A DNA stretch of 64,000 nt from Topomyia yanbarensis (Eukaryota; Arthropoda; Insecta; Diptera; Culicidae). The notes under the pieces are model-generated. The model did no database searches. It had not been told where the DNA came from and saw nothing but the letters and a program-made list of their open reading frames with translations. Made by a program: the position numbers and the translations under genes. The stretch lies in assembly GCF_030247195.1 (NCBI RefSeq), contig NC_080672.1, positions 375,882,166 to 375,946,165 on the forward strand, read 5' to 3'. Below are positions 42,458 to 53,665 of this stretch, in pieces. The stretch's first letter is position 1, and every line of letters starts with the position of its first letter.

Positions 42458-42721
42458 GAAGTCGGCGAGGACTCCAAATTGGCACGTAGTTTTGAACGGA
42501 TTCGATCGATCGTTCGTAAAAAGCGCAATGCCAACAAGGAGAAAAACGAAAACGACACCAACACGCGCCTGGAACGGTTGGTGAACGAAATTGTAATCAA
42601 ACAACGGGAGGAAAAGCAAAAGTATTCCGCTGCTCTGGTAGTCGCGAAGGATTCAACCATTGTATTGCCGTCCGATTTAAGGCCACCGGGAGATAGGGCG
42701 GTCTATGGTCAGAGTTATCAG
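42458..42721 (+). CDS. NaCP60E: Channel exon l: start of II-III linker
   Basis: 88 codons, phase 0, from acceptor CTTTTCTAG to donor GTAGGT. Encodes EVGEDSKLARSFERIRSIVR, KKRNANKEKNENDTNTRLER, LVNEIVIKQREEKQKY and SDLRPPGDRAVYGQSYQ. Basic, helical start of the cytoplasmic II-III linker. The ELKSKKE-EVGEDSKLARSFERI join is continuous with exon k. Confidence 0.92.
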
Positions 42722-42796
42722 GTAGGTAACTTTGTTCTTTAAAGTTGTTAAAGAAATTAAACCTAATTTTAATAATTAATTTTATCGCTCACGCAG

Positions 42797-44870
42797 GATA
42801 CTCTGATCCAGCGGCTACCAACGGCCGAGCTCTGCTACGAAATCCCTCTAAAGGATCGACCACTACGAACGATCTCCGGTAGCCAGGAAACCGTCTCGCA
42901 GATGGATGAACGGCAGCTACCCGACGACGGTCCACAGCAGATGACCGACGTGGAGCGTAAAATTCTCCAGCAAATGTCTTCCGGCTTCGGCACCCAGCAG
43001 AGTAAAGACGAACCAACGGCAACGGAATCGCTCGAGTTGCGTACCTTCAACCGTATCAGTTCTTCCGAGATCGATCCGAACGAACAATCGATCCACATCT
43101 CCGGCTCGCAACCGTACGACGAAGCCTACCTGCATTATCAGAAATCACTGCTGAACCGGTCACCCAGCTACCGGAAATCACTGGACAGAACTTCATCGCG
43201 TGCCTCCAGTGTGAACTCGCTGGCCAAGTGCCATTCGCCGCTGGTGCAGGAAGTGCTGAACGCCGGTTCGACCTACCTGCGCAACAGCAACATATCGCTC
43301 ATTCAAACGCCAACGCCGAGATCTAGACGTGAAGATAATCATTTTTTAGTAGCCGATAGGAAAAGTAGTTTAGACAAATCGTTAACGGCATCGCCGTCGC
43401 ATATGGCCTCACAGCCATTCAGCCAACCACGTTCGCCAAGTACCAGCAGTAGCATGCGCAAGGCGGTGCTGGCCGCCAATCGTCTTTCCGACCATTCGCT
43501 CAATACACTCTCAATCGATCAGGACGATCTGATGAACCAGATGAATCTGAAGGACGAATTGCTCAACTGCGAGCAGAAGGAGTTGTTTCAGTTCCTCAAC
43601 GATGACTTCGACAATAGTAACAATTATTTCAGCGAAACCGTGGGCTACGGCAGTGCACTAGTCGATGCGGACACTGAAAGTCTACTGCTGAATAGTGCGC
43701 ACTCTAAAAAGGATGAGCTTATCTACTCGCCCGATCGGAAAGTCTCCAACGGTAGCCTAAAGTCTAATTTAAGTAGTATATCTAATTCGATCTTTCAAGC
43801 GCTGGAGAATCGCCGAGGGGGTAGCTTAAGTGAATCGTTGGAAAAACAACGACCAACCATCGCGGTGGACAATGGGAGCTTACTATCGCGAAGGAACAGC
43901 GATGATAAGGAACCCCTGGTAAAGACTTCCGAGTTCGACGATATTATCCATAGTTTCGACACGGAACTGAAAAGTCTGAAATCGCTTTCATTGGGGCGAA
44001 GTCATTCGCAGACGGAGCCACCCGTTTCACCGGAACCGGAGCGACGCAATTCAGATACGAGCCCTGCCAAACCTGTGATGGAGGAAGTGGTCCGTTTGCG
44101 AAGACCCAAATCCAGTACCGTTTGTAGTTATAAGAGTAGCAAAAATAACAGTAACACTCATGGCAATAATACTAGTGATAACGATAATAATGACAGTAAT
44201 GTGTGTAACAATAATCCTAGGACTAGTACCGGTAACGATAGTAATAGCAGTAACACCGATAGCAATACTCAGCGCAGCGAAGCGTCCAAACGGCGAAGTC
44301 TGGAGAAACAGCGCAACATTACGGACGAGGAGTTTAACATGGGACTGGAAATCAAGAAACTCTGTGATCAATTACAGGCACCGTTCGCCACAGCTCAACC
44401 CGAGCCCAACGCCGGTATCCCGACCGGCGGCACCAGCAACCTAAGTACAATTCCGATCGTGTTCCGACGAAAAAACGACTTCCACAGTAGCTTCGATCGC
44501 ATCAAACGACTTAGTCTGATTGAGCGCGTCGAAGAAGGCAACGAAGACGAAAGGGTACAACCACCGAAACCATCGAGTGAACAACTTCCACGAAAGAATC
44601 TCTCCAGGGATCGCCTAGAAACACTGTCTCTCAAGAGCAGTTACAGTGTTGAAAATTGCGAGAAACCCTTGAGCGAAACCAACAGGCAAATTGGTATCAG
44701 CATACAGGAGTTTCAACGGAACATCGGACAAGAGAATAGCTTGGAAATACCGAAGCCAGTACCGCCTCCGAAAAAGACCGTCACGTACGGAGACACATCG
44801 AGGCAAAACAGTTCCCAGATAGCGACTCCGAAGCGAACACCCTACAAGTCCTACGAATCCGATGCCCCCT
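42797..44870 (+). CDS. NaCP60E: Channel exon m: large II-III linker exon
   Basis: 2,074 bases from acceptor CACGCAG (phase 0) to donor GTGAGC at 44871 (phase 1). About 691 residues of cytoplasmic linker, much longer than in para. Visible features are many Ser-rich runs (SLDRTSSRASSVNSL, SQPRSPSTSSSM), an Asn/Ser/Asp-rich tract of about 45 residues (44140-44270), KRRSLEKQRNITDEEFNMGL, and a Pro-rich PKPVPPPKKTV motif. Frame and limits: exon end T plus next-exon TA gives Leu. Reading through the donor adds only eight residues (CEPQCNPR) before a stop at 44894. Regulatory phosphorylation is likely for such linkers, but no specific site is asserted. Confidence 0.9.
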
Positions 44871-44938
44871 GTGAGCCACAGTGCAATCCACGTTAGGGAT
44901 TCACTAATTTCTCAACTCTTTCTATTCTCTTTTTTCAG

Positions 44939-45113
44939 TAAACCTTGCTGGGAAGCCGTGGCACTGTCTGGTTTCTTACGTAGACGACATCACCGTCGGT
45001 GGTCGTCGCAATTCGCAAGGTGTCTATGACGATCCCATGGCATTCCCCAGCTTCGGTCGTCGGAAAGCGCCCAAGATACCGCAAGACTGTTTCCCACAGA
45101 AATGCTACGAAAA
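44939..45113 (+). CDS. NaCP60E: Channel exon n: late II-III linker, last exon in the window
   Basis: 175 bases from acceptor TTTTTTCAG to donor GTGAGT, phase 1 to phase 0 of a split codon (ends AA|). Encodes NLAGKPWHCLVSYVDDITVG, GRRNSQGVYDDPMAFPSFGR, RKAPKIPQDCFPQKCYEK. The GGRRNSQG...DP.AFPSFGR...PQDCFPQKCY block is one I recall as conserved in DSC1-type channels shortly before domain III. The following intron runs at least 18.9 kb to the window end. Confidence 0.92.
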
Positions 45114-46893
45114 GTGAGTACCCTTCCGAAACACCCGGTGGATGTTTGTGTCTGTGTATAAATGTACTTTAGAACACAATTAAAAACACAGAAAGGTAAA
45201 CGAAAGTGCACTTAAACACGTCAGCTGTACTAAAAAAAACAAAACTAAAGCATCCAACACTATCCACGAAAAAATCGCCTCACTGGGCACCACAAAGCAC
45301 AATTCGCAATGAAAATCCTCCAAATCTCACCCCTGCTCCTCAGTAGCACCAGAAGAATGTCGATGTGTTGACCCCATGCTCTAACCTTGGTTACCTGTCA
45401 CCGCATTTTGTTCCATTTTGATGTTTCCCCTGTCAACTCTACATGTTACCCATCACTCGAACATTTCAACTGTCACTCAGCTCACTTGTACCTTATACCA
45501 CGACAGACTTCTGTTTGTTTCCTTCAGTTTCTATGTTTTCATAGGTGGTCGTCAATATACAACTGAGATTTAGAGAATGTTCATGACTCCGCTTTTGGAC
45601 CAAACCGAAACGAGTTTTTCGTGGGTTCTCAAAACCGGGATCGTTAAGCATTTCTATTGTTAAAATGTTCATATTTACCCTAGATTTAAGGTTATATTGT
45701 AGTTGATCACCTGCATGAAAGTTATCTTAATCTTTGATTTGCATCATGTAGGATTCATGTCATTTCGATTTTCTTTATTGTTTTTGCATTTTTGCAACCA
45801 GTGACTGATATCAGCAGTAATAGTATTGTTAGGAAACTATCGTGATTGTCTTTAAACCCACGCCCAAAACAAACCTGGTAACTAGGGCCAGATCACTTGT
45901 GATGCATTTTTCAAAATCAACGAAATTAAATGCATTTCTATCTATCAAAATAGAAATTTATAATGTCTTTTGCGTTACGTGGAATGTATTTTGCATTGGG
46001 CGTAAGACGTCAAAACTCTACAAAACAAATAGCCCTACATTCAACAAAACGTCGAAAAAAGTAGATCAGCGTAGGGTGTTTGTTAAACAAACTTTTCTGC
46101 AATGGAGTGCAATGTTGATGCAAAAATGGAAATTAAATGTATTTTTCCTAATTTGATGTAAATACGTTATACATTCCTAGAGTGATCTGCCCTTAGCCTG
46201 GTAACAATCATTTGCATTAATGTAAAGATCGATAGCTCAGATTGCAAGAGTTCTGGTTATGTTCGAAAATTACAAGAAGCTTCCTAGCATGAAATGCTAG
46301 AAACATAAAGAATTTTTCCTATGTATCAGCGATATATGTGCATTGGTATCAAAACCAAGACGTTTCACAAAATAGACTGCTGGCATTGAAAAACGAGCCC
46401 GCACGAGCAGATTACTAAGTCATACTTTATCTATCCAACCATGTTATCAGATAGTTGTGAGTGGATGAAAATCAAATATAAACACTTGGACGATTTCACG
46501 ATTAATAAAAACAAGTAGCAGACGCACTCAGATTTGAACTCATGTTCTTGCACATCGCAGCACTGACTATCAGCACTGTTCCGTTCTTGCGCATGAGAGT
46601 AGAACGTGAAAACTCGTACAATCAGCAGATCCGCAATTCGATGCTGTCTCGTGTGTAATGAATGAACCACAATATTGCGTTTAATAATGTTTTTTATCCG
46701 TACACGGATAAAAAAGGCGAAGAGAAAACCGCGCCGGAGAAGAATGTTTTACAACACGTTGATTCGGTTCAAGGTTAGGTTAGATAATGCGTAATAACGA
46801 AAAAATAAAACTGTCACTTGCAGACATCGACGATGATGGTCTACGTGCACAAAGGGTGTAATCGCGCATTAAGTAAAGATGACGTCAACAGTA
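45114..46893 (+). other. Start of the last intron, mostly featureless
   Basis: AT-rich. A tRNA-like stretch on the minus strand at about 46500-46620 has a B box AGTTCAAATCTG (complement of about 46527-46538) and a weak A-box-like TAGTCAGTGC, so it may be a SINE fragment. The 104-codon frame at 45842-46156 has no recognisable domain. Confidence 0.4.
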
Positions 46894-47037
46894 GGGTGAC
46901 CATATCAGACAAGTAAAAAACCAGCACAGTCGAAAGGGTACAGCTTCCCCCCGCTACCTCTCACTCAACATTGCCTTTTCCGCATGTTTTCGGCAATTAA
47001 AAAGTTCTGGGGTCTGGCAGGCAGAGCTGCGACAGCA

Positions 47038-48202
47038 AAAACCCGTTTTAATCCACCTAGTGGTGTAATAGTGCCTTTCTCATTTCTCCAAACTATGGCT
47101 CCATGGCTGGTTATGTTCGTTTCAATTGTGGAAATATCTACTATATTCTGTGTAAACTTTGCACCTACACACAATGGCTCGCCAGTCACGAACCTGATGA
47201 GCTACGTGTAGACGGTGAAACACTCGAAACAAAAAAAATATCATTCTTAATTAGCCTAATCAGCGTTAATTCAATGTTGTCTTCCTGCTAACTAATTTTG
47301 TTATGCGGGGGTGGGTGTGTGAGGAGGGTGAAAAGCCCTCGACCGAACCACTCCCCGGCTTACCTTGGGATGCCTTGTGATATAGCGGGGGTATAAAGAT
47401 AATGGAGTTGAGAGGGGGAGGGGTTATAAGCGATGGATGGGGTGGTGGTCTGAGGGGTGATCTTAGGGGGATTCAAAGTGGGTGTGAGCAGTGAGGGGGT
47501 CGACAAAAAAAATTGTCTTTTGGTCGGGATTAGGTTGACGATTTTCAGAGTGATTGCATATCCTTTCTATATGAGAAAGGCAAAAATTTCTGTGGTCGCA
47601 CTCTTAAACCCGTAACTCCGGAATCGGAAGTCGGATCCACTAAAAATTAAATAGCAGCCTATGGGAGCGTTATACCGATCATTTGAAATTAAGTTTGAGC
47701 AATTTGGCTCAGACATCTCTGAGAAAAGTGAGTGAGATTAGAAAATACATACACACGCACATATACATACAGACATTTGCTGATCTCGACGAACTGAGCC
47801 GAATGGGATATGACACGCGACCCTCCGGTCCGGGATTAGGTTGACGATTTTCAGAGTGATTGCATATCTTTTCTATATGAGATAGGCAAAAATTTCTGCG
47901 TGGTCGCACTCTTAAACCCGTAACTCTGGAACCGGAAGTCGGAGCAACTAAAAATTTAATAGCAGCCTATGGGAGCGTTATACCGATCATTTGAAACTAA
48001 GTTTGAGCAATTTGCTTGAGACATCACTGAGAAAAGTGAGTGAAATTAGAAAATATATACAGACGCACATACACACACATACAGACATTTGCTGATCTCG
48101 ACGAACTAAGTCGAATGGGATATGACACGCGGCCCTCAGGGCCGGGATTAGGCTAACGATTTTCAGAGTGATTGCATATCCTTTCTATATGAGATAGGCA
48201 AA
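47038..48202 (+). repeat. Dispersed CTCGGCC repeat family, three partial copies in tandem
   Basis: Starts CCGTTTTAATCCACCTAGTG, GTGCCTTTCTCATTTCTCC. A G-rich spacer follows (47310-47490). Then three units end TATGAGAAAGGCAAAAATTT (47590), TATGAGATAGGCAAAAATTT (47893) and TATGAGATAGGCAAAAAG (48203). The second and third units (~300 bp each) are very alike: CGTAACTC, GGAACCGGAAGTCGGA, AATAGCAGCCTATGGGAGCG, a CACAYA run, GATCTCGACGAACT, GGCCCTC. Confidence 0.8.
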
Positions 48203-49084
48203 AAGTTATGGGAGTCTGGGAGGAAGAGCTCTGTCAGAAAGTCTTTCGTCGGAATTCACCAAAAACTTTTACACAGAGGCAGTTCTTGTTACACCACCAT
48301 CAGCAAACGTTTAATGCTGAGATGGTCTGTGCAGAACCGGCGAGGAGTTTTCAGTACTAAAAACACGACATTGACGTAAATCAGAAACATCAGCGATCCC
48401 ATGTAGCTTTCCCGCGCTATGCCTGGCAATCTCCAATGACAACCATTATCTCTCGATTTGAGAGCTGCAAAACCTACCGTTGTTACCAAAAATTTCTCCG
48501 TTTAATCGATTGCTATATGAAAACTGGCGGATAGCTTGGTGTAAATAATGTCAGTTTGAGCCGGAGCTTGAAAAAATTGACATCACTGCGTGAACTTGAA
48601 AGAAAACTAAATTCAATTCATGCCCGTCGCGATGAATGAAATGTTTGGTTCGTTTACCTCGTCATTCGTTCTCCCGACACAGCGTATTCAGGTTCGGACA
48701 TGTTCGGTTTCAGAAGCAAACTGAATTTTGTTTCCGTTCTACCTATAAGAGGGATTATTGAGCAAAAGTGCACCAGATATAAATTATGCAGTTCACTTAT
48801 GCTCGAAAATGTAGAAGATGCCAGCTCCTGCCTTTAAACTGTCCACATAAAAACAAATAAATGTTTTGGTTGGTGAAGGAATTTATATTTCCTCTGCACT
48901 CAAGCATTCCATTCTGCATGAAGTTTCAGTCAGTTGGAAAGTTAATGAATAAGGGAGGTGGTGAATCTGAATTCTGATTTCGGTTAATACAAGCAGAAAT
49001 AAGTAACTGATTTTGAAATTTCGCAGCTCCGGTTTGAGCGCGACATTCCATACTCCCTGTTGTGTAGGATGCTAGACTCGGCGG

Positions 49085-49424
49085 TTAGTCGCTGTTCAGC
49101 GTCCAGGCGTGAAGGCATGTTAATCGTCCATTAGCTATTTCATTTATTTGATACGCCTGAATGGATTGCCTGAGCCGTGGATATTTTAATATTATCAATG
49201 TGTAAATAAAAATAAATATATCGAATTTTATTGTATATTTCCATCTTACGTATTCCGACATGATGGTTGTAAAAAAATTTAATAATAGTACCCAGGTGCA
49301 GATCGTGCAGACGCATATCAATCTTATCATTGTCAATATAAACGGGTATCTTGGTCCTAACATTATCTTGCTCAACGACGTATTGCATGTTGTCTTCCAT
49401 AGCGTAGCTTTCCGTTACGGCCAA
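49085..49424 (-). other. Unidentified minus-strand open frames
   Basis: Two overlapping frames (49140-49424, 94 codons; 49085-49375, 96 codons). The first reads SYAMEDNMQYVVEQDNVRTK, IPVYIDNDKIDMRLHDLHLG and looks protein-like in composition; the second ends differently (QINEIANGRLTCLHAWTLN). A frame switch from one to the other near 49200 would give one longer product, a sign of a decayed gene. I recognise no domain. It may belong to the surrounding 3.4-kb transposon. Confidence 0.35.
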
Positions 49425-50255
49425 AGTTTTAAACGTTATCAGTAACGAGTGTGGTGGGCTTGTTTAACGACGACTTCCGTTAGTGTAAGCTGCATTTGCA
49501 AATTTGCTGTTGAATTTTGCTGTTGAGATACCGCACCGATGAAAGTAACGGTGCTTTATTGTTCACACTGTCTTGGGATGAATTTTCTTATTCGATTGCT
49601 TTGCTTGTTTATAGTACTGGCAAAGTTCATATAGACAGCAGACATTAGGTAGAAATGTTCATTTGATTCACTGCACTGTTAACAAGCAGAGCGACTGAAT
49701 AGGTACTGGTATCGACCCTGTAGAAATTCCATGATCCCCAGCTCGAGAGAGCGCTCAATGAAATTATTCCACGATAGTTGATATTTTTCTTTTTATGGAA
49801 TGGATTTCCAGTAAGACGAAAAAAAGCCACTAGCAAGAGAACTCAAGTGGAAGCAGAAGCACCGAAACGCCGATGTGTCTTTTCAGAGGTACCAAACGGA
49901 ATTCTTCGGGTCACGGATTGGAAGACGATTTAAGCCGAGAAGACGATTTTGTTTCATCGATATTGACGAGACACTCTTGAGAGATTAAAAAAAACCATCG
50001 GAAGGTACAATTGGGAGATTCGACTGTATTAAGTTTTGTTTGTCGCATTCCGATGAAGGATGAGTATACGTTGTAGTTATGGTTGTGGTCGGTCGTAACT
50101 GCGATCTGGAGCATAGTAAAAAGCGAAGACTGAATAAATAGAAATATATTTGGCTTACAGAAGAAAAACCAGGACAAATCAAGCATTTTCCAGGACACCA
50201 GGACAGTCAATGCAAAACCAGAACATGTCCTGAGAAACCAAGACGTATGGTCACC

Positions 50256-50500
50256 CTACACTTAATTTTTTTTCTGCCGAATCTCAGCTTTTTTGCGTGT
50301 TTTGCCGAAATCTCAACAGCTGAGATTCAGCAAACATTATTTTTTGCTGAGATCTCGGTAAAAGTGATGTTTGAGTGCTGAGACTCGAAAAATATTTAAC
50401 CGAAAATCATCAAACTAATCTCACTTTACTGAGATATCAGTTTCTAAATTTGCTGACTACACAGCTGTTGGAAAATTACCGAGCCAAATTAAGTGTGTAG
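50256..50500. mobile_element. Miniature element with CTACACTTAATTT ends and repeated GCTGAGAT motifs
   Basis: The left end CTACACTTAATTTTTTTCTG and right end AAATTAAGTGTGTAG are inverted repeats. The interior contains several GCTGAGATTC/TGCTGAGATCTCGG motifs in both orientations. It abuts the right end of the 3.4-kb element. No coding capacity. Confidence 0.75.
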
Positions 50501-50794
50501 TCAACAGGAACGACTTCGTGTAACTGTATACACGCCTACCCCCTTCTCTCAATCTTCCTTTCATTTTCTGACTACATCTATGTTATTCAGCAATTCATTC
50601 TGAATAGTTCATTCAAAGATGCCAAGTCTCTGCAATGAATATATTCCCATTTATTTATGTTTTAAATGTTAATGTCGGTGATCGGAGCCGTAGCGTGGTC
50701 CTCTGGCACCCTTGGCGGAGTCTCAGGTTTGCGCCTCTTTGGTATTTACTTTGGTTTTCCTTTTCAGTTTGACCTTTTAGCAATAATTTGTGTA

Positions 50795-52670
50795 CAGTAA
50801 GATTCCGTTTTTGGCATGCTCCCTTTTTGGCACACTCCGATTTTGGCAACAAATGGGTTCCGTTTTTGCCAACATTTTGGTTGGTCATTTAAAAATGTGC
50901 AATAGATATTTTTTGTATCAATTGATATCACATTATTTGACTTCATTTCCAAACATGGGAGTCATATTAACCCTCAAAGACGCAAATCATTTTTTTTTTA
51001 ATATTGTGAAAATTGTTTCATAGCTTCAATACATTACTGTGATAATTTTGAGATGTTTTTCGCAATGTTGTTTTACAACAGTGTTATGCATTTAGGGGTT
51101 ACCTATATTTTACACTATACGTGTTGTATTTAATCATTACAATAAGTGTAGAGATGCATTATTTATGTATAATATGGACAAGTTGCAAGTGATTTTTACA
51201 ACAAAAATGGTTTTCTTCAAGCCTAAATATCCTCAAGCATTGCAGTTCGATTTTCATTCTATCAATTCCATTTGAAAGATCAACGATTGGTTAGTTATAG
51301 AGAAGCAATAAATTTATTTGTTTTTTAAAAGAGCTGTGTTTTTTAAACAAGATTGTTCAATAATTTTCAGAAAGAATACCTAACAGCCCCAGGAGCGAAA
51401 TCAACACTACCATTGTTTTGTTCAAGTTTTGACGTTCAGTGGGCCGAAGAAAAGCGATTCGAATTAAATGCTATTTTACATATTCCTAATGAGGGGAATT
51501 GCACTCGAGAAGTGCGCGAAGATTGTGAGAATTCTACAGGACGGCACAGTGGGCAGAATGCTACTTTCGACGCTCAAATCCTCTAGCGCCCTGGGTATGT
51601 ATCCTGAAGGATTTGTGTCTTCGGAAAAGTATATTGGATGAAAATGAGCATTATTTTGACAACTGACTGATAAACGTTTCTTGCAAAGAATAAGCATAGC
51701 CTTATGACTGAACTACAATTCGGAAAACTGCAGAAAGGACTAGACACAGCAGTGATTTAAATAAGATTACTTTATAAATTACTTGATAAATTTATTCTCA
51801 GTTCGAAATATTATATTTGAATTCGAAAACAAGAAAATATTTGCATATATTATATTTTTTCCTCATTTCATTTGTCTGCAAAAGGCCCACCTTGCCCCAC
51901 TTTTTTCTCTTCGTGGTTATAAAGTTAAAGGTTTTTACTAGTCACAAAATTCCAACTGCCGCCATCTGCCGCTTCGTGGGTTATTACAAATTTTGTGGAT
52001 CATTTTTTTTTAATATATTTGATGAAAACGACCTTAAAATGTCATGATTACATTTATCACTCTTTTAAGCATTTTTATTATTGTATATTTTCGAAGATTT
52101 AGGAATAAAACATTTATTTCTAGATATATTTTTCATAAACAAATGTTAAAATTCATTTTCTCGAGTATTTTTTTAAATGTCATGTAGCGCCATCTACATA
52201 GGTTATAAAGTATAAATGTCTTCAGTACATGTGTTAGAAATATCAAAACGAACAACTTTTCCGAAGAAAGTTTTTTGTTAGAACACCCACAAAAGATAGA
52301 ACTGATCTAGATCAGTTTCTACTTTTCTAGATTAAAACCAAAGTTGTCAAAATAATGATCATTTCCATCTAAGATGCTTTGCTAAAGACACTAATCCTCC
52401 AGGATATATACCCAGGGCGGTAGAGGTTTTGAGCGTCGAAAGCTTGCCCCACTGTACGACGTCTGAATTTGATAAAATCATGAATAAAATTGAATTTGCA
52501 TATTTTTTCTTTCGTCTCATTTCATTTCACATATGATTAAAAATCCTTGAAACATTTTTGAAGCCGTAAATTGAAAATCCAAACTTTAAAAATAAGGTAC
52601 CATTTTTGGCACGGTTCCGGTTTTGGCAACTGAAAAAAATAAAATTGTTGCCAAAAACGGAATCCTACTG
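50795..52670. mobile_element. Tc1/pogo-like nonautonomous element with CAGTARGATTCCG ends
   Basis: The left end CAGTAAGATTCCGTTTTTGG (50795) and right end AAAAACGGAATCCTACTG (to 52670) are inverted repeats flanked by TA (50793-50794 and 52671-52672). Subterminal TTTTGGCA words repeat on both sides. 1.88 kb, no transposase seen; it contains a further nested element at 51547-52454. TIRs starting CAGT with TA duplication fit the pogo/Tigger group. Confidence 0.82.
51547..52454. mobile_element. Nested TIR element with ~115-bp arms (CAGTGGG ends)
   Basis: The left arm from CAGTGGGCAGAATGCTAC through GACGCTCAAATCCTCTAGCG, CCCTGGGTATGTATCCTGAA, ATTATTTTGACAAC is inverted at 52330-52454, ending GCTTGCCCCACTG, with the target TA kept on the right and CA on the left. 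No transposase. CAGTGGGGCA-type ends belong to Tc1/pogo-style elements. It is nested inside the pogo-like element. Confidence 0.8.
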
Positions 52671-53665
52671 TATATGGAAATGAAATATATACCCCCTACT
52701 AAATTCATGTTTTGCTGTCGTTCATTTCATGTAAATTCCAGCTTTTGTGGCTCTTTTAATATATATTAATGAAATCAGTTGACGGCCACGGAGGGAGCAT
52801 CTATTCAGAAGACTGTTCATTAGGGTGCCAATGGCATGCATGGGAAACAGGCAAATTTAACCCTTTCATGCCCAACTTTTTTCTAGTACATGAAGGGTTT
52901 CAAAACTATTTTTCCCTGAAAACGGTGAGGTCCAGAAACACGAAAAGCCTTTTTTCATAAAGATAGGTGCTTCACCCGCAGTGCTAGAAGCTGCCTAATT
53001 TTAACCTTCCAATGCTCAATATACAATATACAATAGTCCAATTGCGTGGAAAACGTAGTCAAAGACAGTCTAAATTGATAAGTTTTATCAATTTTCAGAA
53101 ATATTTCAACATAACGAAGATATATGAAAAATTCATTGTCCGTCCTCAAAGTAAACTATGCCTGGCAGCACTGCTCCATCGGAATCCAATCAGACTAATT
53201 GCAATAACTTCTGTTCTAGAGCTGATCATTGTAACTGTTAATACTCAAATAAAAGGCAATAGTCACATTTAATAACCTTACTTGTTTTTGTGAGAAAATC
53301 TTGCCTCAATCAAAAGTTATAGCTGTTTAAAACGTTATTGTCCACAAACAACATGGACATGAATGGGTTTATAATCAGACGCACCTCGGAAAGTGTCTTT
53401 GCAAAAGTTTAGCTTAATCGTATACAATTACGATATTGCGCAAAACGGGCAAAGTGCTAAAATTTTCATCTGTGAAAAAACACAAAAGGACCCTTAGAAA
53501 ATTCAAAGATTGAATTCGAATTTTTGATGCTAAATGGTTTAGGATGTAATGAAACGTCGAGATCTACGGCCACGCTGATTTTTTATGATAGCCTTTATGG
53601 AACTTGTAAAATTCTGCATTTGAGTTGATCTTGGGGTTGTCTTATAAATGCCCGAAACAACATTC
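52671..53665. other. Sequence between nested elements, no gene
   Basis: AT-rich interior of the hAT-like nest; no coding domain or paired ends found. Confidence 0.45.

Larger units (their letters stand above)
11801..45113 (+). other. NaCP60E: Gene span: NaV2/DSC1-type voltage-gated cation channel, partial
   Basis: Fourteen internal exons on the plus strand join in phase to encode domain I S6 through most of the II-III linker of a four-repeat voltage-gated sodium-channel-family alpha subunit in the plasma membrane. The sequence matches the insect NaV2 branch (Drosophila DSC1/NaCP60E, cockroach BSC1) rather than para. Signs are the I-II linker block KKLDARKGVLLASYSRKK, the segment SPREVRIIKCNG...VYALH, the CCINYERWLQFQN pre-S1 block, and domain II pore [12 protein letters not shown] followed by GNFMVLNLF. 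Family members are reported to pass Ca2+ as well as Na+, with a DEEA rather than DEKA filter; only the domain II Glu is visible here. Domain I S1-S5 lies before position 1, and domains III-IV after 64000. No promoter or transcription end is in the window. Introns after exons 6, 11 and 14 are very long and filled with transposons. Confidence 0.9.
46894..50256. mobile_element. Probable 3.4-kb TA-flanked DNA transposon with GGGTGACCATA ends
   Basis: The left end GGGTGACCATATCAGACAAG (46894) and right end CGTATGGTCACCC (to 50256) are inverted repeats, each flanked by TA. Short matched words follow inside (CAGGACA/CCAGCACAG). The interior holds several copies of the dispersed CTCGGCC repeat and an unidentified minus-strand frame at 49140-49424. 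No transposase domain was recognised. Two separate half-elements cannot be excluded. Confidence 0.55.

Noticed and set aside
11801..45113. Identity as para (the main voltage-gated sodium channel, Vgsc)
   Set aside because: The I-II linker, the pre-IIS1 block and the domain II pore and S6 ([21 protein letters not shown]) fit DSC1/NaV2. The para versions (CGEWIESMWDCM, GNLVVLNLF) are not present.
45842..46156. Possible domain III exon of the channel
   Set aside because: The translated frame has no S1-S4-like helices, no voltage-sensor arginines and no suitable acceptor phase.
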